Shown: positions 34,616-44,219, counted from the first letter of the stretch. The stretch is 64,000 bases of DNA from Burkholderia sp. D-99 (GCF_011605345.1 NZ_JAAOXM010000005.1:1-64000); one strand, 5' to 3'. The notes: a model not told the origin generated them from the sequence alone. Numbers and translations are program-made.

Positions 34616-36619
34616 CTAGACTGGTACCTGCGCATCTGAGCAGCAATCAATGACAGTCCAACCTCGACCCATCAGCGTGTCGAGTTCCCCAGGCCCAAAC
34701 GCATCCTTTCGCATCGCCAAGCACAGCAGATGGGTCGGGCGAGTCATCGCGACGTAATGTAACTTGAGCCGCCCGAGCATTCTCGGGCCTTCAGGGACTT
34801 GGCGGCCCCTGGCGTTTGTCGAAACGCCGCCCGACTTCGTGCCCAGCAACCATGGCTTGAGTTCGCTTAGATGATGCGCGTGGTAGAAACTGTCGAGGAC
34901 GAGCGTCGCCGTGTGCGTTTCGCCCTTCACCGCATGGATCGAGCTCAGCCGAATGTGTACTTGTGGTGCGTAGGGCGGATAAGCAAACAAATTATCGGTG
35001 CGCGCGGCGATTGCAGCTTCGGCCTCAGCTACGGCCTGAGCCTGCGGCGGTGCTAAGAAGGTGGCAACATCCTCCCCAAGCACCTCTGCGCCGCTCAGTT
35101 GCCGGATCACTGCCTCGATATGGGCTTGTGCTGCCGCCGCACAGAGCGCAGGGGTGATATCGCCTTGGTGCGTCAGGATGATCTCTTGCAATGCGAGATA
35201 TTCGCCTCTTGCATCGCTATCGCCAAGCATCTCGACCACCCGGCGATGAGGCGATTTTCGTGCGCTCGCCCCATATGGGGCGCCGGCAAGCTCGCTGGCA
35301 GTGAGGAGCGCCGCCGCCACGGCGTTGATAAGCCTATCCGTGTTTCCGCTGCCAGCCATCTCAAAACGAGCCCGCGCAAGGTATTGGGCGAAGCTGCTCG
35401 GCGTGGACTCCTTCCGAACGCATGCCGGGTCGTAACCGGGCATATAGTGTCCCATCGCTCGCGGGATGCGATCGTCGCCCCCGGGTTCGTGAACCCCAGC
35501 CACTGCAGTGAACACTCCGTTTTCCAGTACAGCCGCGTCGAAGCTATCCAGCAGATGCTGGCCATAGCGCTCCAGCACTCTCTGGACCGACCCGTCATCG
35601 AAAAGGAAGATTGCCGACGCCTTAGGATCGGCGCTGAGGTGATCCGGTGGACCGGCGCCGATTAGCGCATGCGGCGTAACCCCAAATCCCTTCACTTGGT
35701 CCGCAAGATTCTGATCAAAACGGTAGCTTCGTGGCATCGGATGTACAACAGCGCCTGGAAACTGGTCCGTCGTGGCGCCGCTCTCGCTGGTGCTTCCGTA
35801 GATGGCCTGGTTGGAGTCGCCGAAACGCTGACGGCGCGACGGCGCGTCGCCGCTGCAAAAGATGCGGTGCAGCAGCGCCGATTGTGCCTCACTGTTGTCC
35901 TGAGCCTCGTCGATGAATACCAGCGGAAAGCGCCGACGTAGCACTGGAATCGTCTCAGGATGCCGATCAAGCAATTCGCAGGCCCATACGAACATTTCGT
36001 CGAAGCAGAAATATCCCTGTTCGCTCGACTGGCGACGCGCATCGATGATCGCTTGATATGTAGGCGTCTGCGGTCCGAAACGGCCTGTCTTGCCCCCGCC
36101 ATAGTCAGTCTGGTCGTAAATCAGGCAGGTTTCGCTCAGATTTGCCTGCTGCAAAGCCCAGCGCCGATTCGCGGGTAGCAGGTTCCACCGCTTCGCAAGT
36201 GCAATCCTGGTATCGATGCAGCGCACTTCGACTCCTTTCGACCGGAGCCAAGGCAGCGCGAGATACTCGTTCACAAACGCGTGGATCGTGCCGACGAAGT
36301 GCGGGTAGCGTGTCAAGGAGACACCCGCCGCCGAACTGCTGAGCTTCGCGCTGATTTCGTTGCGCGCGGCATTGGTATGCGACAGCACGCAGATGCCCTG
36401 CTGACGGCTTGGCCAGCGCATCGCTATAACTGCGAGTTTTGCGACCAACAAAGTCGTCTTGCCACTTCCCGGGCATGCCTCGAAGTCGATTGTGTCGAGT
36501 CGCAGCATTGCTCGGAGTCGGCTGTCATCACCCTCGATAGCCGCAAATCCGGTGGGGCCAAGCCCCATCAATTCCGCTGCCCAGGTAACGTCTTCCTCGC
36601 GGACTAGATCGTCGTACAT
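34616..36619 (-). CDS. UvrD/Rep-like helicase, Gabija GajB-type partner
   Basis: A 667-residue superfamily 1 helicase. Walker A is ACPGSGKTT (48-56), motif Ia lies in VLSHTNAARNEI, the Gln/Thr region in FVGTIHAFVNEY, Walker B in VFIDEAQD (about 234-241), motif III in FGDSNQAIYG, and late motifs in IHAVKGETHTATLVL and LHYVAMTRPTHLL. Its start directly abuts the stop of the upstream OLD-family nuclease gene (TGA at 36623-36625, ATG at 36619), indicating translational coupling. An OLD nuclease with an adjacent UvrD-type helicase is the composition of Gabija anti-phage systems. It is longer than the ~500-residue GajB described from Bacillus. Confidence 0.85.
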   Translation of the reverse strand: MYDDLVREEDVTWAAELMGLGPTGFAAIEGDDSRLRAMLRLDTIDFEACPGSGKTTLLVAKLAVIAMRWPSRQQGICVLSHTNAARNEISAKLSSSAAGVSLTRYPHFVGTIHAFVNEYLALPWLRSKGVEVRCIDTRIALAKRWNLLPANRRWALQQANLSETCLIYDQTDYGGGKTGRFGPQTPTYQAIIDARRQSSEQGYFCFDEMFVWACELLDRHPETIPVLRRRFPLVFIDEAQDNSEAQSALLHRIFCSGDAPSRRQRFGDSNQAIYGSTSESGATTDQFPGAVVHPMPRSYRFDQNLADQVKGFGVTPHALIGAGPPDHLSADPKASAIFLFDDGSVQRVLERYGQHLLDSFDAAVLENGVFTAVAGVHEPGGDDRIPRAMGHYMPGYDPACVRKESTPSSFAQYLARARFEMAGSGNTDRLINAVAAALLTASELAGAPYGASARKSPHRRVVEMLGDSDARGEYLALQEIILTHQGDITPALCAAAAQAHIEAVIRQLSGAEVLGEDVATFLAPPQAQAVAEAEAAIAARTDNLFAYPPYAPQVHIRLSSIHAVKGETHTATLVLDSFYHAHHLSELKPWLLGTKSGGVSTNARGRQVPEGPRMLGRLKLHYVAMTRPTHLLCLAMRKDAFGPGELDTLMGRGWTVIDCCSDAQVPV

Positions 36620-36622
36620 CAC

Positions 36623-38680
36623 TCAGGCCCCCGGTGCCGGCGCCATTACTACCGCGCCCGGCTCTTCGGCCGCGCCGCCTGCGAGCGGCGGTGCGAAAGG
36701 CCCGGTGACATGCTCGATAGCGGCAACGATGTAGGGCGGCAGCAATGCGCGCAAGCTATTGGCATCTAGGTTATTGTCCGCGGCCTCCTTTTCCAGCAGT
36801 TCGGCAAGATATTGCGCGCCGATCGCCTTTGAGGCCCCATCAGCCTCAAACAGCGCATAGACATGTGAGGCGAGCGTCGATGGATCATGACCCGCATCGA
36901 TCAGCGCTTGATAGGCTGCATCGGCGGCGGCGAGGATGACGGCCTGCTCGGCAGTGCCGGCAGAGAGGCGGTCATTGGCTAACGCCAGTGTCCCTGCGCG
37001 ATAGACGTGCTTGCCGAGACCGTGGAATGCGAGGTCAAATTCAAGCGTCCATTCGTTAGCGACGAACGTCTCGACCTTTTGGCCTGAGGCCTTCTTCCTG
37101 CGTTCGGCTCGCCGCTGTTCAAGGTGTTCGCCCGGAAAATCGTCCTTAATCCGCCATTGCCGCTTTGAGGGAGGTCTTGGAGGGATCGGCTGCCCGTCCT
37201 CCAGCTTGCCCACGATCCAAGGCGCATTGTTTGGCATCACGTCCATGTCGGTGATGCAGGCGACGGGAATGTTAATGACCCCATCCTTCTCGACGTCTTC
37301 GCGCATGAATATGCGTGCGTATCGGCCGAGCCCAACACCGCCGACATTAACCACGGAGACACCGTGATGGTGGAAATCGCGGTCAAGTAACCTCGCTATG
37401 ACGGGCAGGAGGATGTTCTCGGCATCCCCCTCGACGATCATTACTGCGCGCGCGAAGAACAAGTTTGCCTTGGTCACGTCGAGGAAGCGCTCGAGAAATC
37501 GATAGTCTGATCCGCTGAGCTTGGTCTTACCCTCACACAGAGGGAAAGCCCGTCCGCCTTCAATCAGTACGAGCTTGTCGAGTTGTAGGTCCGACGCGAG
37601 ATTGGCACTGTGCGTTGTAACGATGATCTGGATGCGCTGTCCATCGGCACGCGTCTTCTTTGCCTGTGCCTGCAGGAACGACATAAGTTGCAACTGCCGC
37701 TGCGGATGGAGATGCGCCTCGGGCTCTTCGATCAGCAGCAACGGGAACCCGTCGCTTTCAGTAGCGAGAAGCAGGAGCTCGCACGCCATGAACAGCAGGT
37801 TGTTTGAGCCGAGTCCACGACTGTGCGCACTTTCGGCGTCAGACGACGCGGTCAGTACCAGCTCAAGCTTCTCAAGTAGCTGCCGCAATCTGAGGCTGTC
37901 CTCCTGCGCTCCTGCTACGCCGATTCGCGCATTCAGCATATCGTTAGCGAACGAGAGGGGCTTCAGGTACTCATCATTGAGCCGCTTTCGAGCCTGCCTA
38001 ATGCCTTCGCTCTCCGCAAGCAGATGAGTAGCATAGTCGCCAAGGCCCAGCACACTCAACGTCGTCGGGTCGGGTGGTGGATCGGCCAGCTTGTCGAAAG
38101 AGTTTCCGGTGTCGCGGATTTCCGTGGTGTGCTGGAGGATCTGCGATAGTCGCGATCCTCGGCCAGAGCTCATGGCACGCTCGGCGTCGCGTAACGGCCG
38201 CAGATACGTCGCCGTCAGCAGCGATCGTGCCCCCAGATCGAGCAAGGGGCCGTCCCCCTTGGCACCCGTCCGCCACTCAGGCGGAAGCACCCGGCGTGAG
38301 CTGCCTTCCTTGGTGTTGCGTTTCGCAACCCAGGTCACGATCAGCACGGTATTGGTCGCTCCGGCTACCGTCTCATATGTGAGGAATTCGGCAAACGCAC
38401 CTCGATCCGCCGTGGTGAGGCCTTTGAAAGTCAGACGGATGATAATTTCATCGGCACTTGGACCACCGGGGGTAGGCTGATGAAAATCAAGTGGATCCAC
38501 CCGCAGCACGTCCTGGTCACGCGTGCCGACCACCAAACGTAGCGCGTCGATGACCGCTGTCTTGCCGGCATCGTTCTCGCCGACCAATGCCGTAAGTCCC
38601 GGGGACAGTGGTAGCAAGAGCGCTTTGTTATTGGCACCAAACAGCCGGAAGTTCTCGATTCGAATTTCTGCGATATACAC
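36623..38680 (-). CDS. OLD family ATPase with TOPRIM nuclease domain, Gabija GajA-type
   Basis: A 685-residue protein. The ABC-type ATPase has Walker A GENDAGKT (34-41), a signature-like SRGLGSNNLLF (about 287-297), Walker B LLLIEEPEAHLHP (about 314-326) and the H-loop VTTHSANLAS. The TOPRIM domain follows with Glu418 in MIVEGDAENILLPVIARLL and Asp478-x-Asp480 in ACITDMDVMP. This is the class 2 OLD layout. Paired with the downstream helicase it forms a Gabija-like defence module, in which the nuclease nicks DNA when nucleotides fall during infection. The GTG at 38680 is taken as start because YIAEIRIENFRLFG is the normal OLD beginning; a TTG at 38725 is possible. Confidence 0.85.
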   Translation of the reverse strand: MYIAEIRIENFRLFGANNKALLLPLSPGLTALVGENDAGKTAVIDALRLVVGTRDQDVLRVDPLDFHQPTPGGPSADEIIIRLTFKGLTTADRGAFAEFLTYETVAGATNTVLIVTWVAKRNTKEGSSRRVLPPEWRTGAKGDGPLLDLGARSLLTATYLRPLRDAERAMSSGRGSRLSQILQHTTEIRDTGNSFDKLADPPPDPTTLSVLGLGDYATHLLAESEGIRQARKRLNDEYLKPLSFANDMLNARIGVAGAQEDSLRLRQLLEKLELVLTASSDAESAHSRGLGSNNLLFMACELLLLATESDGFPLLLIEEPEAHLHPQRQLQLMSFLQAQAKKTRADGQRIQIIVTTHSANLASDLQLDKLVLIEGGRAFPLCEGKTKLSGSDYRFLERFLDVTKANLFFARAVMIVEGDAENILLPVIARLLDRDFHHHGVSVVNVGGVGLGRYARIFMREDVEKDGVINIPVACITDMDVMPNNAPWIVGKLEDGQPIPPRPPSKRQWRIKDDFPGEHLEQRRAERRKKASGQKVETFVANEWTLEFDLAFHGLGKHVYRAGTLALANDRLSAGTAEQAVILAAADAAYQALIDAGHDPSTLASHVYALFEADGASKAIGAQYLAELLEKEAADNNLDANSLRALLPPYIVAAIEHVTGPFAPPLAGGAAEEPGAVVMAPAPGA

Positions 38681-38801
38681 AGTGGCGCCCCTGCCGTGTA
38701 GAGTCCTACCGATAGCCAAATCCAATGAGACAGCCGAGAGACTGAAAATTTCTCGGAAATTCTAACCGATCATTGTGGCTGCAATAGTCCGGGATAGAAT
38801 T

Positions 38802-39005
38802 TCAGGGATATCTAGCAAACGGTAATCCGTCGCTTTTGACGCAAGTCAAAAATAGAGTGTCTGTTGCGGCCATGAACCGCCGTTTCAGCGCCATGCCGGA
38901 CGGACCCATGTTTGGGCAATCATGATTGTATCGCCACATCCATTCGATTTCAGAGTATTGAACATGCACGGTCGTCCCATTCGTATTGCGACACACATCC
39001 AACAT
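38802..39005 (-). pseudogene. IS3-type transposase (OrfB), C-terminal remnant
   Basis: The minus strand reads EIEWMWRYNHDCPNMGPSGM then ALKRRFMAATD, which matches the last residues of IS3-family integrases (Trp-x-x-Tyr-Asn-x-x-Arg-Pro-Asn-Met, then Gly-Gly-x-Thr-Pro-x-x-Lys and an Ala-Ala end), with several consensus residues changed. Only the C-terminal ~60 residues are present, with no upstream catalytic core or OrfA. It marks the right side of the defence island. Confidence 0.7.
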
Positions 39006-39436
39006 GGTCAGAGAATAGAGCGCGGGGACGACGTTTTCGCCGCAGAAGCTGATTTCATCGACTCAGATGAGAGAAATCATGCGACTGAAGAGATCAGCGC
39101 GCTGCCGGTCGTGTCCGGTCCCGCAACCGCGAACGATGTGCAGGCGAATGCGTCTGGCTGTGTGTTGCTTACGTTGTCCAAAGGTTTACGCGTCGTCGTC
39201 AAGCCGGCTGGCATTGCCCGCGGGGCGGTCACCAAACCCTCGTCCGAATGGCTGCTTTGTAAGAATGCCGACCGATCGAATCCACCGTCGTTCAGAGTCG
39301 CTCGCGTCGCCTAGAACTGCTATCCGCTGTAGCGCGTCGCTCCAAAGCCCGATCGACGCGGCAGCGGGATAAAAGGAACCTTATCGCTACAGCACGATTG
39401 TCGGTTCAAACTCAGGTTCCGAACAATGCGGGGCGA

Positions 39437-39500
39437 CGGCTGTCAGCGCTCCAAGGGAGTTGACACTGGTCTTCGCGACGCTGGGCTCGGTGACATCTTT
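39437..39500 (+). repeat. 64-bp dispersed repeat, copy A
   Basis: Beginning cggctgtcagcgctccaagg and ending gacatcttt, this segment recurs at 49983-50046 with about six differences over 64 bp. Both copies adjoin insertion-sequence debris, so it is probably the end or a fragment of the same mobile element. The rest of the 38681-39837 interval holds the IS3 remnant and a candidate Anr site; no other gene is credible. Confidence 0.75.
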
Positions 39501-39659
39501 CTTTTAGTCTACGGCAGGTCGCCGCGCTTTTCCCCCTGGTGCCTGCCTTACCCGCCACTGTCAGGTCTGGCCTAGTCGGGCGATCAATGATCCGCTGCGC
39601 GATGTCGTGTCCTGATATTCGGAAGTCGTTCCGCGCGAATTTTCAATCCGTGTAATCAA

Positions 39660-39673
39660 TTGACGTGAATCAA
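39660..39673. promoter_or_regulatory. Candidate FNR/Anr box upstream of the ba3 oxidase operon
   Basis: TTGAC-gtga-ATCAA matches the FNR/Anr consensus TTGAT-N4-ATCAA at nine of ten positions. It lies about 165 bp before the first cytochrome gene of the operon. Oxygen-dependent control of terminal oxidase operons by FNR/Anr is common in Burkholderia and Pseudomonas. The match is short, so this is suggestive only. Confidence 0.4.
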
Positions 39674-39837
39674 GACGAATCGGTGGCGCTCGTGAGAACC
39701 TCACGCCGATCAAAATTTGAATAACCGGTTCCCTTGAGACCAACGAAGGCAATGGTGCCAGCGACGTACTCGTTCGCGCCAAAGATTCGCAGGGGCGGCT
39801 CGCGTGATAGCGGGAACGGGATGCCTTGTCCGAGAAG

Positions 39838-40554
39838 ATGACAGTGACTTTGAGATCCACCGCAGTACTTGCCGTGCTGTGCGGTTTGCTGAGCCAGCCG
39901 GCGTTCTCTCGGGAACCGCAGACGGAACGCGCGCCCGATTCGATGGAGGCACGCGTGCTGGCCTGTGCCGCGTGTCACGGCCGCCAGGGGGAGGGGACGT
40001 CGGACGACTACTTCCCGCGCCTGTCGGGCAAGCCGGCCGGCTACCTGTACAACCAGCTCGTCGCGTTTCGCGATGGCCGGCGCAAGTACCCGCCGATGAA
40101 CTACCTGCTTGCGTACCTGCCCGACGCGTACCTGCATCGGATAGCCGACCACTTCGCGAGCCAGCGGCCGCCATTCCCTGCTATCGCAGTGCCCACCTTC
40201 GCGCCCGCGGTGCTGGAGCGAGGGCAGCAACTAGTGAAGTCGGGCGACCCGGCGCGCAAGATTCCCGCGTGCGTGTCGTGCCACGGGGCGGCGCTCACCG
40301 GGATGGAGCCTGCTGTTCCCGGTCTTCTCGGCCTGCACGCGAACTATCTGAGCGCGCAGCTTGGTGCCTGGCGGTACGGAACGCGTACATCGATCGCGCC
40401 CAACTGCATGCAGGAGGTCGCATCCCGGCTCACCGACACCGATGTGACTGCGATCTCCGCGTGGCTCGCGTCGCGGCCCGCGCCAGCCAGTCCGTCGCCC
40501 GCGCCCGTGGGCTCGCTCGTGATGCCGCTCGCATGCGGCAGCGAGCCCCGCTAA
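39838..40554 (+). CDS. Di-heme cytochrome c4-like protein, exported
   Basis: A 238-residue protein with a Sec signal (STAVLAVLCGLLSQPAFS) and two CxxCH heme sites: CAACH in LACAACHGRQGEG and CVSCH in PACVSCHGAALTG. The internal duplication, each half with a Tyr-Leu-x-x-Gln-Leu segment (YLYNQLVAFRDGRR and YLSAQLGAWRYGTR), is that of cytochrome c4. It carries electrons to the terminal oxidase. Start ATG at 39838; an in-frame TTG four codons earlier is possible. Its stop overlaps an ATG of the next gene. Confidence 0.87.
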   Translation: MTVTLRSTAVLAVLCGLLSQPAFSREPQTERAPDSMEARVLACAACHGRQGEGTSDDYFPRLSGKPAGYLYNQLVAFRDGRRKYPPMNYLLAYLPDAYLHRIADHFASQRPPFPAIAVPTFAPAVLERGQQLVKSGDPARKIPACVSCHGAALTGMEPAVPGLLGLHANYLSAQLGAWRYGTRTSIAPNCMQEVASRLTDTDVTAISAWLASRPAPASPSPAPVGSLVMPLACGSEPR

Positions 40555-40565
40555 TGGAGACCTCC

Positions 40566-41834
40566 GTGCACAAGCAATTGATTGTGAAATTGCGCAGCGC
40601 GCTTGCATTCACCGGCGTCCTGGTCGCCGTCGCGGGCTCGGCATTCGCTCAGTCGTCGAACGACGCTGCGACCATCCGGCGCGGCGAGTATCTCGCGCGT
40701 GCGGGCGACTGTATCGCGTGCCATACGGTACCGGGCGAGAAGCTCTTCGCGGGCGGCCGCGAGATGCCGACGCCGTTCGGCACGCTGTATTCGCCGAACA
40801 TCACGCCCGATGACGGAACGGGCATCGGCAAATGGACGGCCGACGAGTTCTACTCGATGATGCACACCGGCCGGTCGCGCGACGGCTCGCTGCTGTATCC
40901 GGCAATGCCATTCGCCGCGTACACCAAGGTGACGCGCGCGGATTCCGATGCGATCTTCGCGTACCTGCGCTCGGTGCCGCCCGTGAAGCTCGCGAACCGG
41001 TCACACGACTTGCGCTTTCCGTACAACAACCGGCAACTCCTGATCGGCTGGCGCACGCTGTACTTCAAGGAAGGCGAGTATCAGCCGGATACCACGAAGT
41101 CGACCGAATGGAACCGCGGCGCGTATCTCGTGCAAGGGCTCGGCCATTGCTCGATGTGCCACACCGCGATCAATGCGCTTGGCGGCAGCTCGGAAGCGAA
41201 CGCGTTCGAAGGCGGGCTGATACCGATGCAGGCGTGGTATGCGCCGTCGCTCACGTCGAACAAGGAAGCAGGGCTCGGCAACTGGAACATCGCCGAAATC
41301 ACCGACCTCCTGCAGGCGGGCGCGTCGCATCGCGGTACGGTGTATGGCCCGATGGCGGAGGTCGTCTACAACAGCTTGCAGCACCTGTCCGACGATGACG
41401 TGCGTGCGATGGCTGTCTACCTGAAGTCGCTGCCGCAACGCGGGAGCGAATCCGTGTCCCTGCCGCCGACGAAGATGCCCGCATCGGAGCAGGCGCGACT
41501 CAACAAGCTCGGCGCGAAGATCTATGACGCCCAGTGCGCAAGTTGTCATGGCAAGTCCGGCCTCGGCAAGCCGCCGGCATTCCCGCCGCTCGCGGGCAAC
41601 CAGTCGATCCAGATGACGTCCGCAGTCAATCCGATCCGCATGGTGCTGAATGGCGGATACGCGCCCGGCACCGCGAAGAACCCCGAACCCTACGGCATGC
41701 CGCCTTTCGCCCAGTCGCTGTCGGACGATGAGGTGGCGGCCGTGACGACCTTCATCCGGACCGCCTGGGGCAACCGCGGTACGCCGGTTTCCGCGAAGGA
41801 AGCCAATGCGCTGCGTTCGGCTCCGCTCTATTGA
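40566..41834 (+). CDS. Tri-heme cytochrome c, alcohol-dehydrogenase cytochrome subunit type
   Basis: A 422-residue exported protein with signal (ALAFTGVLVAVAGSAFA) and three CxxCH motifs: CIACH in RAGDCIACHTVPG, CSMCH in GHCSMCHTAINALGG and CASCH in AQCASCHGKSGLG. The repeated GREMPTPFGTLYSPNITPD and GTVYGPMAEVVYNSLQHL segments are those of the membrane-linked cytochrome subunit of quinohemoprotein dehydrogenases (AdhB-like). Here it lies in an oxidase operon with no dehydrogenase gene, so it is probably an electron donor or an electron entry from the periplasm. GTG at 40566 has GGAGA upstream; ATG at 40554 overlapping the previous stop is the alternative. Confidence 0.85.
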   Translation: MHKQLIVKLRSALAFTGVLVAVAGSAFAQSSNDAATIRRGEYLARAGDCIACHTVPGEKLFAGGREMPTPFGTLYSPNITPDDGTGIGKWTADEFYSMMHTGRSRDGSLLYPAMPFAAYTKVTRADSDAIFAYLRSVPPVKLANRSHDLRFPYNNRQLLIGWRTLYFKEGEYQPDTTKSTEWNRGAYLVQGLGHCSMCHTAINALGGSSEANAFEGGLIPMQAWYAPSLTSNKEAGLGNWNIAEITDLLQAGASHRGTVYGPMAEVVYNSLQHLSDDDVRAMAVYLKSLPQRGSESVSLPPTKMPASEQARLNKLGAKIYDAQCASCHGKSGLGKPPAFPPLAGNQSIQMTSAVNPIRMVLNGGYAPGTAKNPEPYGMPPFAQSLSDDEVAAVTTFIRTAWGNRGTPVSAKEANALRSAPLY

Positions 41835-41841
41835 GGACATC

Positions 41842-42024
41842 ATGAGCGACACTTTCCAACGGCCCGGCGACGCTCCCGAACCGCACGACGATGCGGTTGA
41901 CGAGATTGTTCGCGCGGGTCCGCACGGCGCGCTCGCGCTCGCAGGCACCGCAACCGCGATCGTGATCGCACTGTGGTTTGCCTTCTACTTTTTCGTTTTC
42001 CTGCCCCGCGGCGTGATCCAGTAA
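41842..42024 (+). CDS. Small single-span membrane protein, cytochrome oxidase subunit IIa-like
   Basis: A 60-residue protein with a soluble N-terminus and one C-terminal membrane span (about residues 33-54: GALALAGTATAIVIALWFAF then YFFVFLP). GAGGACATC precedes the ATG. Position directly before coxB, size and topology match the subunit IIa found in ba3-type oxidases (CoxD/CbaD-like). It is too short for certainty, but synteny is strong. Confidence 0.7.
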   Translation: MSDTFQRPGDAPEPHDDAVDEIVRAGPHGALALAGTATAIVIALWFAFYFFVFLPRGVIQ

Positions 42025-42034
42025 CCGGGTTCCC

Positions 42035-42607
42035 ATGTCAAAACAACCTTTGCCAGACCGTCTCGACGGCGCGCAGCTCGCGGCCCGGATCGAGCGCAGA
42101 TGGGCGATTCTGGCCGTCGGCCTGATGGTTCTGCTCGTCGCCATGATGGTGTACACCGGCCTGCATTGGGCCATGATGCCGCCGTCGCGCGTCGAAACGG
42201 TCGATCCGACGACGCTGCACGTCTCGGGCGAATTCATCGAGAGCAACCTCGGCACCGCGCGCGAGCCGGACGGCTCGGTAACTGTGCGCGTGATCGGCCA
42301 GCAATACTCGTTCACGCCGCAGTGCATTCTGGTGCCGGCGAACACGCCGGTGACGTTTCGCGCGACGAGCGCGGACGTCGTACACGGCTTCCTCATCACC
42401 GACACCAACATCAATTCGATGCTCGAGCCGGGCTACATCGCAACGTTCAGGACGACCTTCGACAAGCCAACGGAGCACCTGATGCCGTGCCATGAATATT
42501 GCGGAACCGGCCACGAGGGGATGTGGGCGCACGTCAAGGTGATTGATCGTGCGGAATTCGACAAACTGGCGTCCGGCGCGCGGAGACTGAGCTGTGTTAA
42601 AGAATAA
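42035..42607 (+). CDS. coxB: Cytochrome c oxidase subunit II, ba3 type (CuA)
   Basis: A 190-residue subunit II with a single membrane span (about residues 23-45), the usual short form of type B oxidases. The binuclear CuA centre is visible: His117 (DVVHGFLITD), Cys152, Cys156, His160 and Met163 in MPCHEYCGTGHEGMW. It receives electrons from cytochrome c or a small copper protein and passes them to subunit I. It overlaps the start of coxA by 14 bp. Confidence 0.93.
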   Translation: MSKQPLPDRLDGAQLAARIERRWAILAVGLMVLLVAMMVYTGLHWAMMPPSRVETVDPTTLHVSGEFIESNLGTAREPDGSVTVRVIGQQYSFTPQCILVPANTPVTFRATSADVVHGFLITDTNINSMLEPGYIATFRTTFDKPTEHLMPCHEYCGTGHEGMWAHVKVIDRAEFDKLASGARRLSCVKE

Positions 42608-44219
42608 TCGACTGGTACTCGCGCATTTCTGGCTCGCGTTCGCGGTCTTCGGCGTCGCACTGCTGCTCGGCGCATGGCAGATGCTCGCGCGCAGTCCGCT
42701 GCATCCATGGCTCGGCAACCCCGAGCTCTACTATCGCTCTGTGACGGCGCACGGTTCGGTGATGGGCTATGTATTCCCGACGCTGATCGCGATGGGTTTC
42801 GGCTATGCGATCAACGAGCTCGCGCTCAAGATGCCGCTGGTCGGCCGCAAGTGGGCGTGGGTGGGCCTGGGGCTGATCGCAGTCGGCTCGGTCGTCGCGA
42901 TGACGCCCGTTTCGCTCGGGCTGTCTTCCGTCCTCTATACGTTCTATCCGCCCATGATCGGCAGCCCGTTCTACTACCTCGGCGTCGTCCTCGTCGTCGT
43001 CGGTTCGTGGATCTGGGTCGCGCTGACGTCGGTGAACCTGTACGCATGGAAGAAGGCGAATCCGGGCGCGCCGATCCCGCTCGCGATGTTCGCGAACGTC
43101 GCGGGCGCGTATCTGTGGGGCTGGACTTCGATCGGCGCCGCGATCGAGATCCTGTTCCAGATCCTGCCGGTCGCGGTCGGACTCAAGACGGCGATCGACG
43201 CGGGTCTCGCCCGCGTGTTCTTCTCGTGGACACTGCATGCGATCGTGTACTTCTGGCTGATTCCGGCGTATATCGCGTACTACACACTCGTGCCGCGCGC
43301 GATCGGCGGTAAGCTGTACAGCGACGGCATGGCGCGCATCTCGTTCATCCTGTTTCTCGTCGGTGCGATGCCGATCGGCATTCACCACCTGTTCGCCGAT
43401 CCGCAGGTGGGCTCGGGCTTCAAGTTCCTGCAGTCGGTGTTCACGGCGATCGTCGCGGTGCCGACGCTCCTCACCGTGTTCACGGTATGCGCGTCGGTAG
43501 AGATCGCCGCGCGGCTGCGAGGCGGCAAGGGGGCGTTCGGTTGGCTGCGCGCACTGCCGTGGCACGAGCCGATGATGCTTGCCGTCGCGTTCTCCTTCGT
43601 GATGCTTGGCTTCGGCGGCGCGGGCGGGCTCATCAACATGAGCTACCAGCTCGATTCGACGATTCACAATACGCAGTGGATCACGGGCCACTTCCACCTG
43701 ATCTTCGGCGGCGCGGTCGTCATCATGTACTTCGCGATCGCATACGAGCTGTGGCCGTATCTGACGGGCCGCGCGCTCGGCAGCGCGCGTCTCGTCAAGA
43801 CGCAGCTCTGGTTGTGGTTCGTCGGGATGATCGTCACGACGTTTCCGTGGCATTACGTCGGCATCCTCGGCATGCCGCGCCGCATGGCCTATTACGACTA
43901 CAGCGATCCCGCGCTTGCGCCGCAAGCGATCTGGGTGATCCTGTCGGTGATCGGTGCACTGATCCTGGTCGCGTCGGCGGTGCTCTTCTTTGTCGTGCTG
44001 ATACGCGGACATCGCGGCGCGAAGATCAACCCCGCCGAGTTCACGTTCAGCTCGGCCGTGCACGAGCCGAAGAAGCTGCCCATCGCGCTCAACAGCTTCG
44101 GGCTGTGGATAGCGCTGATGATCGGCCTCACGGTCGTCAACTACGGCTACCCGATCGCACAGTTGATGACGCTCAAGCAGCCGTCGGTGCCGGCCATCTA
44201 CTTGGGGACGCAACGATGA
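42594..44219 (+). CDS. coxA: Cytochrome c oxidase subunit I, ba3 (type B)
   Basis: A 541-residue heme-copper oxidase with about thirteen spans. Low-spin heme His53 is in VTAHGSVMGYVFP, the CuB His with its Tyr cross-link in TLHAIVYFWLIPA (His-x-x-x-Tyr, the type B/C arrangement in helix VI), the His-His pair in PIGIHHLFADP and the heme ligands in ITGHFHLIFGGAV. This reduces O2 with high affinity and pumps protons. Start GTG at 42594 is inside coxB; the stop overlaps the next ATG (ATGA). Confidence 0.93.
   Translation: MLKNNRLVLAHFWLAFAVFGVALLLGAWQMLARSPLHPWLGNPELYYRSVTAHGSVMGYVFPTLIAMGFGYAINELALKMPLVGRKWAWVGLGLIAVGSVVAMTPVSLGLSSVLYTFYPPMIGSPFYYLGVVLVVVGSWIWVALTSVNLYAWKKANPGAPIPLAMFANVAGAYLWGWTSIGAAIEILFQILPVAVGLKTAIDAGLARVFFSWTLHAIVYFWLIPAYIAYYTLVPRAIGGKLYSDGMARISFILFLVGAMPIGIHHLFADPQVGSGFKFLQSVFTAIVAVPTLLTVFTVCASVEIAARLRGGKGAFGWLRALPWHEPMMLAVAFSFVMLGFGGAGGLINMSYQLDSTIHNTQWITGHFHLIFGGAVVIMYFAIAYELWPYLTGRALGSARLVKTQLWLWFVGMIVTTFPWHYVGILGMPRRMAYYDYSDPALAPQAIWVILSVIGALILVASAVLFFVVLIRGHRGAKINPAEFTFSSAVHEPKKLPIALNSFGLWIALMIGLTVVNYGYPIAQLMTLKQPSVPAIYLGTQR

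Noticed and set aside
38922..39314. 130-codon plus-strand frame right of the OLD gene
   Set aside because: It runs antisense to the IS3 transposase remnant and shows no family features.
39660..39740. Possible tRNA 3' end or attachment-site fragment on the minus strand (gtgaggttc then tcacgagcgccacc)
   Set aside because: It resembles a T-arm and acceptor end, but no other tRNA arms fit upstream and no integrase gene is nearby. Too weak to call an att site.
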